This document shows, piece after piece, positions 1 to 5,980 of a DNA stretch of 6,469 nt. Where the stretch lies: the NCBI GenBank assembly GCA_050259195.1, contig JBLNAE010000281.1, positions 1 to 6,469 of the forward strand, in the 5' to 3' direction. The first letter of the stretch is position 1; every line of letters begins with the position of its first letter. Source of the stretch: PSLL01 sp050259195. GTDB lineage: Bacteria; Desulfobacterota_D; UBA1144; Nemesobacterales; CSP1-2. The notes beneath the pieces were generated by a model. That model searched no databases, was not told the DNA's origin, and saw nothing but the letters and a program-made list of their open reading frames with translations. The position numbers and the translations under genes are program-made.

Positions 1-1865
1 GCAAGCCGCACTGCGTCGATGTTGGAGATGGGGGGAGTGCCATGGACAACGATCGGATCACTCCAGCCGTTCCCGCCCTGATTTAGCCAGATTGTGATGC
101 GGCCGGATTCAACGTAAACCCGGTCGGCAACCCCGTCACCATCCACATCGCCCAGGAGCAAGCGTCTGGGATCGAAGCCAATTCCACCGTAGGCCAGCGC
201 ATCGGGAAACTCGAGACGGCCGCTCATCGTAATCCGCCGTCCCCATCGGCCGTTGCCAAAATAGGGCCAGTAATCAATGTGTCCCTCGTTGACGAAGACG
301 ATATCCTGCAAGCCATCGCCAGTCATGTCCGCAAGCTTGATGCGGGGATCGCTGAAGTAGACGTCAGGAAAGCGGTCAAAGTCATCGCGAGTGCGTAGCT
401 CGAGGCGGTCCCAGCCAGAATCACGATCCTGAAAATAAAGTTCAAACTGGGTGCCCGTCCGAAGCGCGTCGGTTATACCGTTGCCGTCCAGGTCGAAAAG
501 ACGCAGTTCGGGGTCGTTAAGGGCAAAAGGTGGTGCTGCGCTATAGGAAACGAAAGTCCTCACTTGGTCTGAACGAATGATGGTCAGAGGGAAGTACCCG
601 TTAAGCCCGTTCTCTGAAACAGCTAGGTCAATGTGCCCATCGCCGTCGCAGTCAGCAAGCTGTGCACCCTTATCACCCAAATGGACTCCGGCCGGTAGCC
701 CTGCGAAAGATCGCGGAAGATCGAACAGGCCATCTCCCAAATTCCGCCAATAGCGATTTTCATCACCGATCTGCACAACATCTGGCAAGCCACGGCCGAA
801 GAGATCAGCCAGCTCGAAATCGGGATGTGCCAGGGAGCGCTCTGGTACGGCATTGCCGGTAGCGGAGAGTGCGCGATATACCTTCGTAGATGGATCAAAC
901 GCCGTGTAAGAGAACTCGAGCGGCGGGAGAGATTCCTGGGTATCGCCATCGATTCCCTGCACGTCTACTCGCCGCAGGAGCGACATCCCGTTTGCCGGCA
1001 TAGCAGAGGGCTGCATTTCATCCTGATAGGTCAGCCGGTAAACACGCGCGAGTTGGCTTGTTTCTGTATGAGTCCGTATTTCAATCTGCTTGCACCGGCG
1101 CGTCGTGCGAATCTCAAATCCGGCCCGATAATTCGAAAAAGGATCCGGCCTTGCATCGTAGACGAAAGTGATTGTTATCAGAAACTGCGGCATCTCTCTG
1201 GTGCCATAGTCGGCGTAGCGGATCGTCTGCAAATAGATCTGATCCCAGTGATGAGGTCCGTCATCCGCGGAAGGCTCTCGCTCATAGACATACTCGATCC
1301 GGTTTCCGAACGGGTCCGATGTCTCAGTCAGGCTCCATGAGAACACCTTAAGAGTATTGTCCGGATCTCGCACAACGGCGGAATCGCTTCCACGCGAGCC
1401 AGGATGCCCGTACACGCTTTTCAAGCCGTTACGACCTCGAACCTCCCAGTAGTCATCCTGGGAAGAAACGTAGTGCTTGATTCGCGCAAAGATGCCCTCT
1501 GTTCGTGGCCGGTATAACATGGCACCGTCAGAAGAGGGCTTCGTCGGGACGAGCTGCTCCGCTCCCGAAAGCAGAAAGGGGTCTATTTCATCAACGTAAA
1601 GCGGAACGCCCTTCGTTGTGTCTCTCGCCACTCCGGGAATGCTTAGAGCCCATCCAAGTCCGAACAAACCATTGCCGTGACCGCTGCTGTATATAAGGGA
1701 GAGATCAGGTTGGAGCTTATTTCTTCCTGGGGGAACCGCTATCGGCACAGTCAGGTTTCCTGTGCCAGTGTGAAGATCTGGCGAGAATGATTCCCCAAGG
1801 CCCTTGATGGCGCCGCCACCCTGAGGATGCGTGATGACCTGAGCCGCTGTTCCAGACTTATTCAC
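1..1865 (-). CDS. SpvB/TcdB-type toxin N-terminal region (Tc toxin B-component-like), 3' end outside window
   Basis: This frame is open from 1865 to the left edge (621 complete codons) with no stop or frameshift. Residues 16-25 read GGGAIKGLGE, followed by SFSPDLHTGTGNLTVP, then LSLIYSSGHGNG and FGLGWALSIPGV. That is the hallmark start of the SpvB domain (Salmonella virulence plasmid 65 kDa B / TcaC / TcdB). Asp-rich FG-GAP/VCBS-like loops follow near residues 354, 405 (DCDGDGHID), 458 (DLDGNGITD), 513 (DMTGDGLQD) and 573 (DVDGDGVAD), matching the TcdB middle region. In Tc toxins, TcB binds the TcA pore and, with TcC, forms a shell around a toxic C-terminus; environmental relatives may instead be SpvB-YD-repeat proteins. 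The family is usually far longer, so an Rhs/YD part is expected to the left. There is no signal peptide. The GTG at 1865 leaves 15 residues before GGG, as in TcdB, but lacks a clear Shine-Dalgarno; an in-frame TAA lies at 1887-1889. Confidence 0.92.
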   Translation of the reverse strand, partial: MNKSGTAAQVITHPQGGGAIKGLGESFSPDLHTGTGNLTVPIAVPPGRNKLQPDLSLIYSSGHGNGLFGLGWALSIPGVARDTTKGVPLYVDEIDPFLLSGAEQLVPTKPSSDGAMLYRPRTEGIFARIKHYVSSQDDYWEVRGRNGLKSVYGHPGSRGSDSAVVRDPDNTLKVFSWSLTETSDPFGNRIEYVYEREPSADDGPHHWDQIYLQTIRYADYGTREMPQFLITITFVYDARPDPFSNYRAGFEIRTTRRCKQIEIRTHTETSQLARVYRLTYQDEMQPSAMPANGMSLLRRVDVQGIDGDTQESLPPLEFSYTAFDPSTKVYRALSATGNAVPERSLAHPDFELADLFGRGLPDVVQIGDENRYWRNLGDGLFDLPRSFAGLPAGVHLGDKGAQLADCDGDGHIDLAVSENGLNGYFPLTIIRSDQVRTFVSYSAAPPFALNDPELRLFDLDGNGITDALRTGTQFELYFQDRDSGWDRLELRTRDDFDRFPDVYFSDPRIKLADMTGDGLQDIVFVNEGHIDYWPYFGNGRWGRRITMSGRLEFPDALAYGGIGFDPRRLLLGDVDGDGVADRVYVESGRITIWLNQGGNGWSDPIVVHGTPPISNIDAVRL

Positions 1866-1904
1866 AAGAGTCGAAATAAGTTCTGATTATACGAAAAGAA
1901 ATTC

Positions 1905-1935
1905 ATCCCATTTTACTTATAAAGCTTTTCTATTG
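1905..1935. repeat. 31-base direct repeat, copy A (IS-end-like)
   Basis: It matches copy B at 1996-2026 at 26 of 31 positions: both begin ATCCCATTTTA and end TTTTCTATTG, with the five differences in the middle. It lies about 40 bases upstream of the toxin start, right at the boundary between GC-rich toxin DNA and AT-rich DNA. The most likely reading is a duplicated or nested terminal repeat of the decayed IS to its right. Confidence 0.7.
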
Positions 1936-1946
1936 TCTCATAACAA
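1916..1946 (-). promoter_or_regulatory. Possible promoter reading into the toxin gene
   Basis: On the minus strand, TTGTTA (1946-1941) is followed after 19 bases by TATAAG (1921-1916), or after 18 bases by TTATAA. Transcription would start roughly 40 bases upstream of the GTG at 1865. The -10 part lies inside one of the IS-end-like repeats, so this could be an outward-reading promoter brought by the IS. The match is imperfect and the DNA is AT-rich, so chance is a real alternative. Confidence 0.25.
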
Positions 1947-1992
1947 ATAATCTCTTGTTAAGCAAGATCTTCAGATACAATTTTCAGAATAC

Positions 1993-2026
1993 ATTATCCC
2001 ATTTTATGCATGAATCTTTTCTATTG
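1993..2026. repeat. Direct repeat copy B, related to the sequence at 6304-6325
   Basis: This is the second copy of the 31-base repeat, at 1996-2026. Its start, 1993-2014 (ATTATCCCATTTTATGCATGAA with one base change class at the centre), matches 6304-6325 at 18 of 22 positions in the same orientation. A further shared 11-mer, CACGAAGAGGA, follows at 2036-2046 and at 6320-6330. Read inward from both places, this looks like the terminal sequence of two related insertion sequences. Confidence 0.65.
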
Positions 2027-2028
2027 CT

Positions 2029-2058
2029 ATTCTCTCACGAAGAGGACTTCCATGTCAA
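2029..2058 (-). promoter_or_regulatory. Weak sigma70-like promoter candidate with consensus -35
   Basis: On the minus strand a perfect TTGACA (2058-2053) is followed after 18 bases by GAGAAT (2034-2029), which matches four of six -10 positions. It points out of the IS remnant toward the toxin gene, about 160 bases upstream of its start. No gene starts in between. It could be an outward-reading IS promoter or a chance match. Confidence 0.22.
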
Positions 2059-2248
2059 GCAGAATTTTATTTCCGATTACCTTTTCCATAAAATGAGAGG
2101 GTTTCTCACCCCTTCCTCTAACCTCAAATATCATGATTCCTAGACCTTTCCTATAAATTGAGCAAACCTCGCCATTGATTGCCTTTACTCCTCTGCTTCT
2201 TTTGCATCCTTTTTCTTTTTTCTCTCCTATGTAACACAAATCAATATC

Positions 2249-2596
2249 TCAAGTCTCTTCTGCCTCTTTATATTCCTCACTGTAAACCCAATCCTCTTGG
2301 AGCTTTAATATAAATCTCCTGCCACCCCTAACCAGCCTTCCACCTATCAAGAAAAACCTTTATCTTATCCACTTACCTATTCTCTTCTTGCCTCTTTGCT
2401 CTAATACAAGTTCTTTAAATAAATTCATCAAATTGTATGCAAGCATTACTAAATGAGAGTAGGCCACATTTGCCCCATAAAAATGAGTGATATTTACATC
2501 TAATGAGTAACTCAATTGCTTTACCCGATTGCACCATTCCTCATTAAACTGAAAAATCGAGAACGGTAGGATCTGGGGTAGCTCCCCGGGTCCTCT
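2249..2596 (-). pseudogene. DDE transposase C-terminal remnant, IS1380-like, interrupted by a stop
   Basis: Translated from 2596, the frame gives 78 codons, then TAA at 2362-2360, then 36 more codons to TGA at 2251-2249. The first part holds NEEWCNRVKQLSYSLDVN and then GANVAYSHLVMLAYNLMNLF. This resembles the ExxRIKELK...ANxAY...LAYNL end of IS1380-type DDE transposases, where the Glu-rich helix follows the catalytic core. After the stop the same frame continues with RFFLIGGRLVRGGRRFILKL, the usual basic tail of that group. The homology running through the stop indicates a nonsense mutation, for example AAA to TAA, not a natural end. The catalytic Asp region is absent. The family assignment is from memory of motifs and is only moderately sure; the remnant status is clear. 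Confidence 0.65.
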
Positions 2597-2673
2597 TCAT
2601 TCACTCAGGAGGAATGGACCTCTGCCATGCCATGTGTATTGATTCACGCTTCATTGATGTCTCTTCCCATATG

Positions 2674-2868
2674 TTATTTTGAATTTATTTTATCAATCAA
2701 CACCTCACGGGTAGTTATCCCATCAGGTGCTATTGTTATTTTGAACAAATGAATTATCCATCCTTCATCTTGTGGACCGTTCGTACATCTTGACTCAACC
2801 CAAATCACTACCGGCTCTTCCCTTGTCCCTAACTTTTCTTCAATCTCTCTTAGCTTGCTTTCACGCAT
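2674..2868 (-). CDS. Small phage-type hypothetical protein
   Basis: Last gene of the operon, unrecognised. From the ATG at 2868 it is 64 residues long: a charged N-terminal helix (MRESKLREIEEKLG), then a likely beta-rich part containing EEPVVIWVES, GWIIHLFKI and a TREVLIDK end. Short proteins with a 'LREIEEKLG...EPVVI' layout occur in phage and prophage gene blocks, but no function is known to me. The ATG overlaps the upstream stop as ATGCGTGA, suggesting translational coupling. An in-frame GTG at 2889 would add MSAAFLT and a longer overlap; neither start has a clear Shine-Dalgarno. After its TAA, recognisable operon genes stop and the IS remnant begins within about 70 bases. Confidence 0.6.
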   Translation of the reverse strand: MRESKLREIEEKLGTREEPVVIWVESRCTNGPQDEGWIIHLFKITIAPDGITTREVLIDKINSK

Positions 2869-3127
2869 CGTAAGAAACGCCGCGCTCACGCGATTTACAT
2901 ACGACCTGGATCAACTGCAAGAAGCTACCACACCCGCGAGATGTCTCTGGATCCGCATTTAAGATTTGTCCTAAAAGCCAATGTGGACGCTTCCTCATGG
3001 TTGCTAAAAAGCAATCCATAACATCATCAAAATAAACCTCAACACGGGTCCCGTCCTGTAAGTTCCAATGCACCTTATCTCTCACCAGGGCTGCTTCAAG
3101 GTTTGCGATCCTTCTTTTTATGTCCAA
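2861..3127 (-). CDS. Small phage-type hypothetical protein with N-terminal coiled-coil helix
   Basis: It is 88 residues, not recognised by name. It opens with a short heptad-like helix (MDIKRRIANLEAALVRDK), then TRVEVYFDDVMDCFLATM and a C-terminal part with several Cys and basic residues. The TTG start at 3127 lies 10 bases after a strong AGGGGG site and overlaps the upstream stop by 10 bases, so translation is probably coupled. Alternation with the neighbouring short genes is typical of phage early or pre-terminase clusters. The last 15 or so residues overlap the possible GTG start of the next gene, and a frameshift near the end cannot be excluded. Confidence 0.6.
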   Translation of the reverse strand: MDIKRRIANLEAALVRDKVHWNLQDGTRVEVYFDDVMDCFLATMRKRPHWLLGQILNADPETSRGCGSFLQLIQVVCKSRERGVSYDA

Positions 3128-3360
3128 GTCTTATTTACCCCCTGGCTTCGCTCTGCTACCAGCTTCTCCAAATTTTCAAGCCTCTGCTCTAGTTCTCCCT
3201 GTTTAAAAGCCTCTAATATAACCTTGCCTATGTATGCCAAGTCCCGGGCCTTCTCCCCTTCAATCTCGTCCCGATATCTCTCGGATAAAAGCCGGGTTAG
3301 GAACTTCCGCAGGCCCCTAACGTCTTTTATCCTTATATGACATCTATTGCCCTTTGCCAA
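3118..3360 (-). CDS. Small helical protein with C-terminal coiled coil
   Basis: It is 80 residues, Lys/Arg/Glu-rich and almost all helical. It contains IRIKDVRGLRKFLTRLLSE, then a middle helix with EKARDLAYIGKVILEAF, then the coiled-coil-like QGELEQRLENLEKLVAE. Proteins with this 'rule' (xDVxGLRxxLxRxL ... GELExRLExLE) are seen in phage and prophage gene blocks near DNA-packaging genes, but the role is unknown to me and no enzyme motif is visible. The start is a TTG at 3360, 11 bases after AGGGGG; an in-frame TAG closes the frame just upstream. A 69-base AT-rich gap separates it from the nuclease gene. Confidence 0.6.
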   Translation of the reverse strand: MAKGNRCHIRIKDVRGLRKFLTRLLSERYRDEIEGEKARDLAYIGKVILEAFKQGELEQRLENLEKLVAERSQGVNKTWT

Positions 3361-3429
3361 AAAAAGCAGAACCCCCTACTATCTCAATTCTTACCGACAC
3401 ATACAAAACAAATAATTAACAAAAATGAC

Positions 3430-3726
3430 CTAAAAATTAATCGTAATCCTGCTATTCTCCCCAAATATCTTATGGACATCCTGAAGGCTTCTTACAACCT
3501 CAGCTATACCCCCGGCCTGTCTTATGGCCTCAATCCTGGCCTTTTGCTCAGGTGTAAGCCTTCCCTTGTGTGTTTTTACCTCAATCTCTACATACTTCCC
3601 CTCCCAACAGCCTATTATGTCCAATATTCCTCTCATTCCCATAGATCCCCGAATCTTCTTAAAGCTACTGTTAGGGATCCAAGCTAAATAATCCAAGACG
3701 AGTTTTGTTAATTGCCTCTCATTCAT
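3430..3726 (-). CDS. VRR-NUC family nuclease
   Basis: It is 98 residues, the size of a stand-alone phage VRR-NUC domain (PD-(D/E)XK fold). The core reads RGILDIIGCWEGKYVEIEVKT, giving the expected metal-binding set D36, E49 and K51, followed by the family's LTPEQKARIEAIRQAGG and EVVRSLQDV. Known members are Holliday-junction or flap-type nucleases in phages and in FAN1; in phage modules they sit beside replication genes, as here. The usual Gly-x-Pro-Asp is GILD, with Leu for Pro, while the catalytic residues are kept. The ATG overlaps the upstream stop as ATGA, with GGAAAGG upstream. A role in processing replication or recombination intermediates of this element is inferred. Confidence 0.85.
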   Translation of the reverse strand: MNERQLTKLVLDYLAWIPNSSFKKIRGSMGMRGILDIIGCWEGKYVEIEVKTHKGRLTPEQKARIEAIRQAGGIAEVVRSLQDVHKIFGENSRITINF

Positions 3727-4025
3727 GCTCTAATCCTTTCCTCTGTCATCTCTCGCCTCACTTGAAAGAGATTCAAGCCTAATTGCCCGGTTTGCTTAAA
3801 CTCTCTTATGGCCGTCATATGAAAAGTCCAGTATTCCCTGAGAACCGCCTTTAACTGGTCAATGGATGCATTAGGGTTAAGGCAGGTCTGGCCTATCTTG
3901 TCTTCCAAATCTAATAGTTGTTTATAGAGGTCTGGACAGTGTCTATAGAGGTATTCGTAGAGACCTGTAGGGTATCTCTTGCCTAAATCTTCAAGTGCCC
4001 GTTTTAAAAGTTCTTCCTTTGTCAT
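3723..4025 (-). CDS. Helical hypothetical protein of the replication operon
   Basis: It is 100 residues, not recognised. It is probably all alpha-helical and charged: an N-terminal TKEELLKRALEDLGKRYP helix, a YEYLYRHCPDLYKQLLDLED segment, and a C-terminal basic tail (VRREMTEERIRA). No enzyme motif, signal peptide or membrane segment is visible. It lies between the replicase and the VRR-NUC gene and shares an ATGA overlap with the latter, so the two are surely co-translated. The leader from the replicase stop to its ATG contains a perfect 20-bp inverted repeat. GGTG and AAGG stand just before the ATG, but the Shine-Dalgarno spacing is poor. A small replication or recombination accessory protein is possible but unproven. 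Confidence 0.7.
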   Translation of the reverse strand: MTKEELLKRALEDLGKRYPTGLYEYLYRHCPDLYKQLLDLEDKIGQTCLNPNASIDQLKAVLREYWTFHMTAIREFKQTGQLGLNLFQVRREMTEERIRA

Positions 4026-4044
4026 CCTTCACACCTTGCAATCT

Positions 4045-4096
4045 GAGTAATTCTGAAATTCTGAGATATATATGTGTCAGAATTTCAGAATTACTC
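4045..4096. repeat. Perfect 20-bp inverted repeat with tandem AATTCTGA units
   Basis: Arms 4045-4064 and 4077-4096 are exact reverse complements, separated by a 12-base AT-rich loop. The left arm contains AATTCTGA twice in tandem (4049-4056, 4057-4064) and the right arm holds the mirror TCAGAATT twice (4077-4084, 4085-4092). It begins 10 bases after the replicase stop. On the plus strand it is followed by CCTTTTTT, which looks like an intrinsic terminator, yet no plus-strand gene leads into it. In the minus-strand mRNA it lacks a U-tract and could act as a stability or processing hairpin. As DNA it could be a Rep-binding or cruciform site. Confidence 0.85.
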
Positions 4097-4105
4097 CTTT
4101 TTTCA

Positions 4106-5980
4106 TCACGCCATATACTCCGGGGGCATCTCTAAATTCTCACCCTCATTAATTCTGGTTTTCGAGTTATTATATATATCCGAAAACCAGAATTTCTCCT
4201 TTGGCTCATAAACCTTACTGCGCCCCTTACCTTCCTTCGTTTTTACATCCCAATATTTACTCTTACCCTTATCCAAAAGGGTTAGGAGTTTATCTTTGCC
4301 TATGATTCCCTTAAGATGGATTATGAGGTTTTTCTGAATCAACTCCATACCCTGACTCTTCATCTCTTGAAGCGCCTCCCAAATTATCATCATGTCACTT
4401 GTCTCAGGGGATAGAGCTTTAGATTTCAAGAACATCACCCGGTCTTCATCAAATGAAATATCAAATATCAGGTCACCAAGTAGCCCTCCAAAGTTGCTTT
4501 TCTTGTGCCGGAGCATTAGAGAAATCCGATTCTCCTCTCTCCCAATACCAGCCAACTGAAAGACCGACCGTGAGAGGTTATACTTATATACGCTGCCGTA
4601 AGGAGTTTTGGTGTTGTAGTTATCCTGAGATTGCATTTTTGATTGATGGTCCAGGATTAATACAGCAATGCCCAGGTTTCTCAATTTTGTAAAAATTTCG
4701 ACAACATCGGTTACGGTATCGGGGTCTACACTTGCCGCCCCAAGAGAATCCAAAACTAGAAATTGAATCCCATGCACCTTAATAAGAGAATGAATCTCTT
4801 TTATCAACCGGAATAGGCTTTTATTGCCGTTGGCATAAAAGAGTGATTCGGGTGGTTTCGACAGTTCTAGCCCTCTAGAAATCATATAAGCGCGACGTGT
4901 AAATTCGCTTTCGTCCAACTCAAAATCTAGATATAGCGTTTTCAGAGGTGTGTCAGGGAATGTGTGGCCCAGGAATGATTGCCCGCCCATTGATGCGAGT
5001 GTTCCAATAAAAAGTCCGAGATAGGATTTTCCTAACCCACCATCACCGTAAAATGTAGATGGAAATTTATCCGGGATAATGGGTTTCAAAATCCAGGGTG
5101 TGGGGGCGGGTTCGCTTCGTTCTGATAGCTTAATAATTGAGAGTGAGGATTCATTTTGAACGCCATCTCCATAGCTGTAGACGCTTTTCAAGATGCCTTC
5201 AATTTCATCATTGGGTAGCGGCGGCTTGCATTGCGTTCGATTAACAGCCGTAAGAATCCACAATGCTTCTTCAAATGAAAAACTCGAAGCCTTCAGCTTG
5301 CCTGCAAGAGATGTTAGGGTGTTATTCCTTAAACCCTCCGGGATTTCGTTGCTAAAGGCTTGACGATAATCGTATTTATCGTCTTTCTCTCGACTTATTT
5401 TATGCAATGTAATAGCGTCTAACAACCATTCCGGTGCTGCTTTAATTAAATCCCCTTCTTTCGGCCTTTCCCATCTGTACCGCGTTCCTTCCGGGTGCAT
5501 TGAAGGATAAACCAAGATGTACCCACCATCCCCTTTTACGTCAAGCCCGGGAATGCCACCTAAACCAACGATAGTTGGTATTTCTAAACCGTTCGGGTAT
5601 CTGAAAATGTATTGAAAGCCGTTATGGGTGATATTCTTTAAAGTCTCTGATATCTGCTTGCCTTTTAGAAAGGCCTCAGCTTCGGGATGTTTTTTTGAGT
5701 CAACATCTAACACAATTATGTTTGAAATCTTCCCAGTGATAATAGCTAAATTTCTCTTTTGGTGAGAAAACCAGGATTCTATCTCTTTCTCGGTAACACG
5801 TTGTCCTTGATAGGGCTTCCAATGGATTGAAGCTTGCTTAGTTCGATAATCGCAAGGGATTACGTTAAAACCAAATTTCAAATACTTTCTCACATCTGAT
5901 ACAATTTTATCGCACTGATTTGCACCGCCGCCCGCCGCTTGCTCCCTAGCTTCGGGGGGTACTTCATTTGTGTGATTCAC
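4106..5980 (-). CDS. Replication protein: Prim-Pol primase-polymerase fused to RepA-like hexameric helicase
   Basis: It is 624 residues. Residues about 25-190 form a bifunctional primase/polymerase domain: motif I LDVD (D92, D94), GLDVKGDGGYI (D147) and PSMHPEGTRYRW. Residues 213-270 resemble the PriCT-1 linker (EGLRNNTLTSLAGKL ... CKPPLPNDEI). Residues about 300-520 are a RepA/AAA_25-type RecA-fold helicase: Walker A GDGGLGKS (312-319), LDFELDESEF with E354, Walker B FLVLDS (D411), LILDHQS (H445) and R471. The last ~100 residues look like a winged helix. Such proteins initiate and unwind plasmid, phage or integrative-element replication by making primers and driving the fork. Motif II reads THNGFQYIF, with Gln123 where a His is normal. 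Start: GTG, GGAGG upstream, 4-base GTGA overlap with the HTH gene. Fusion and motifs are clear; polymerase activity is uncertain because of Gln123. Confidence 0.93.
   Translation of the reverse strand: MNHTNEVPPEAREQAAGGGANQCDKIVSDVRKYLKFGFNVIPCDYRTKQASIHWKPYQGQRVTEKEIESWFSHQKRNLAIITGKISNIIVLDVDSKKHPEAEAFLKGKQISETLKNITHNGFQYIFRYPNGLEIPTIVGLGGIPGLDVKGDGGYILVYPSMHPEGTRYRWERPKEGDLIKAAPEWLLDAITLHKISREKDDKYDYRQAFSNEIPEGLRNNTLTSLAGKLKASSFSFEEALWILTAVNRTQCKPPLPNDEIEGILKSVYSYGDGVQNESSLSIIKLSERSEPAPTPWILKPIIPDKFPSTFYGDGGLGKSYLGLFIGTLASMGGQSFLGHTFPDTPLKTLYLDFELDESEFTRRAYMISRGLELSKPPESLFYANGNKSLFRLIKEIHSLIKVHGIQFLVLDSLGAASVDPDTVTDVVEIFTKLRNLGIAVLILDHQSKMQSQDNYNTKTPYGSVYKYNLSRSVFQLAGIGREENRISLMLRHKKSNFGGLLGDLIFDISFDEDRVMFLKSKALSPETSDMMIIWEALQEMKSQGMELIQKNLIIHLKGIIGKDKLLTLLDKGKSKYWDVKTKEGKGRSKVYEPKEKFWFSDIYNNSKTRINEGENLEMPPEYMA
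4151..4194. repeat. Perfect 14-bp inverted repeat inside the replicase 3' end
   Basis: Arms AATTCTGGTTTTCG (4151-4164) and CGAAAACCAGAATT (4181-4194) are exact reverse complements with a 16-base AT-rich loop containing TATATATA. The outer part of each arm carries the same AATTCTG heptamer as the inverted repeat at 4045-4096, 55 bases away, and both loops contain ATATAT. It lies in codons for the last 30 residues of the replication protein (FWFSDIYNNSKTRI), so it is constrained as protein and as DNA or RNA structure together. Confidence 0.85.

Larger units (their letters stand above)
1905..2604 (-). mobile_element. Decayed insertion-sequence 3' fragment
   Basis: This AT-rich stretch separates the toxin gene from the replication operon. 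It carries the terminal-type repeats at its left (1905-2046) and the C-terminal part of a minus-strand transposase (2249-2596), which is the expected order for the 3' end of an IS. The 5' part of the transposase gene is missing: recognisable transposase coding fades beyond about 2560, and a stop is met at 2597-2599. The track between 2047 and 2248 has no convincing gene; it includes a 22-base pure pyrimidine run at 2207-2228. The right boundary is approximate. No complete inverted-repeat pair or target duplication can be shown. Confidence 0.6.

Noticed and set aside
623..1696. Open frames on either strand across the toxin region (for example 825-1340 plus, 623-949 minus)
   Set aside because: They lie in other frames of the long uninterrupted SpvB/TcdB-type frame and have no family features.
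2207..2228. 22-base pure pyrimidine tract as a functional triplex or slippery element
   Set aside because: It lies in decayed AT-rich IS DNA with no gene or mirror symmetry to give it a role.
2027..2239. 70-residue minus-strand open frame in the AT-rich stretch
   Set aside because: It starts with TTG, has no recognisable domain, lies downstream of the transposase stop and ends in promoter- and repeat-like sequence; probably non-coding IS DNA.
2573..2614. tRNA- or intron-like structure around GGGGTAGCTCCCC and the GGTCC/GGACC pairing
   Set aside because: Stems are only 4-5 bp with bulges, there is no T-loop or cloverleaf, and no intron domain motif was found.
3068..3687. Plus-strand open frames opposite the small operon genes, and 4453-4692 opposite the replicase
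   Set aside because: They are antisense to better supported genes and show low-complexity, biased translations without motifs or ribosome sites.
4045..4102. Intrinsic terminator reading on the plus strand
   Set aside because: The hairpin plus CCTTTTTT fits the form, but no plus-strand gene leads into it, and the tandem repeated units argue for a binding or structural site instead.
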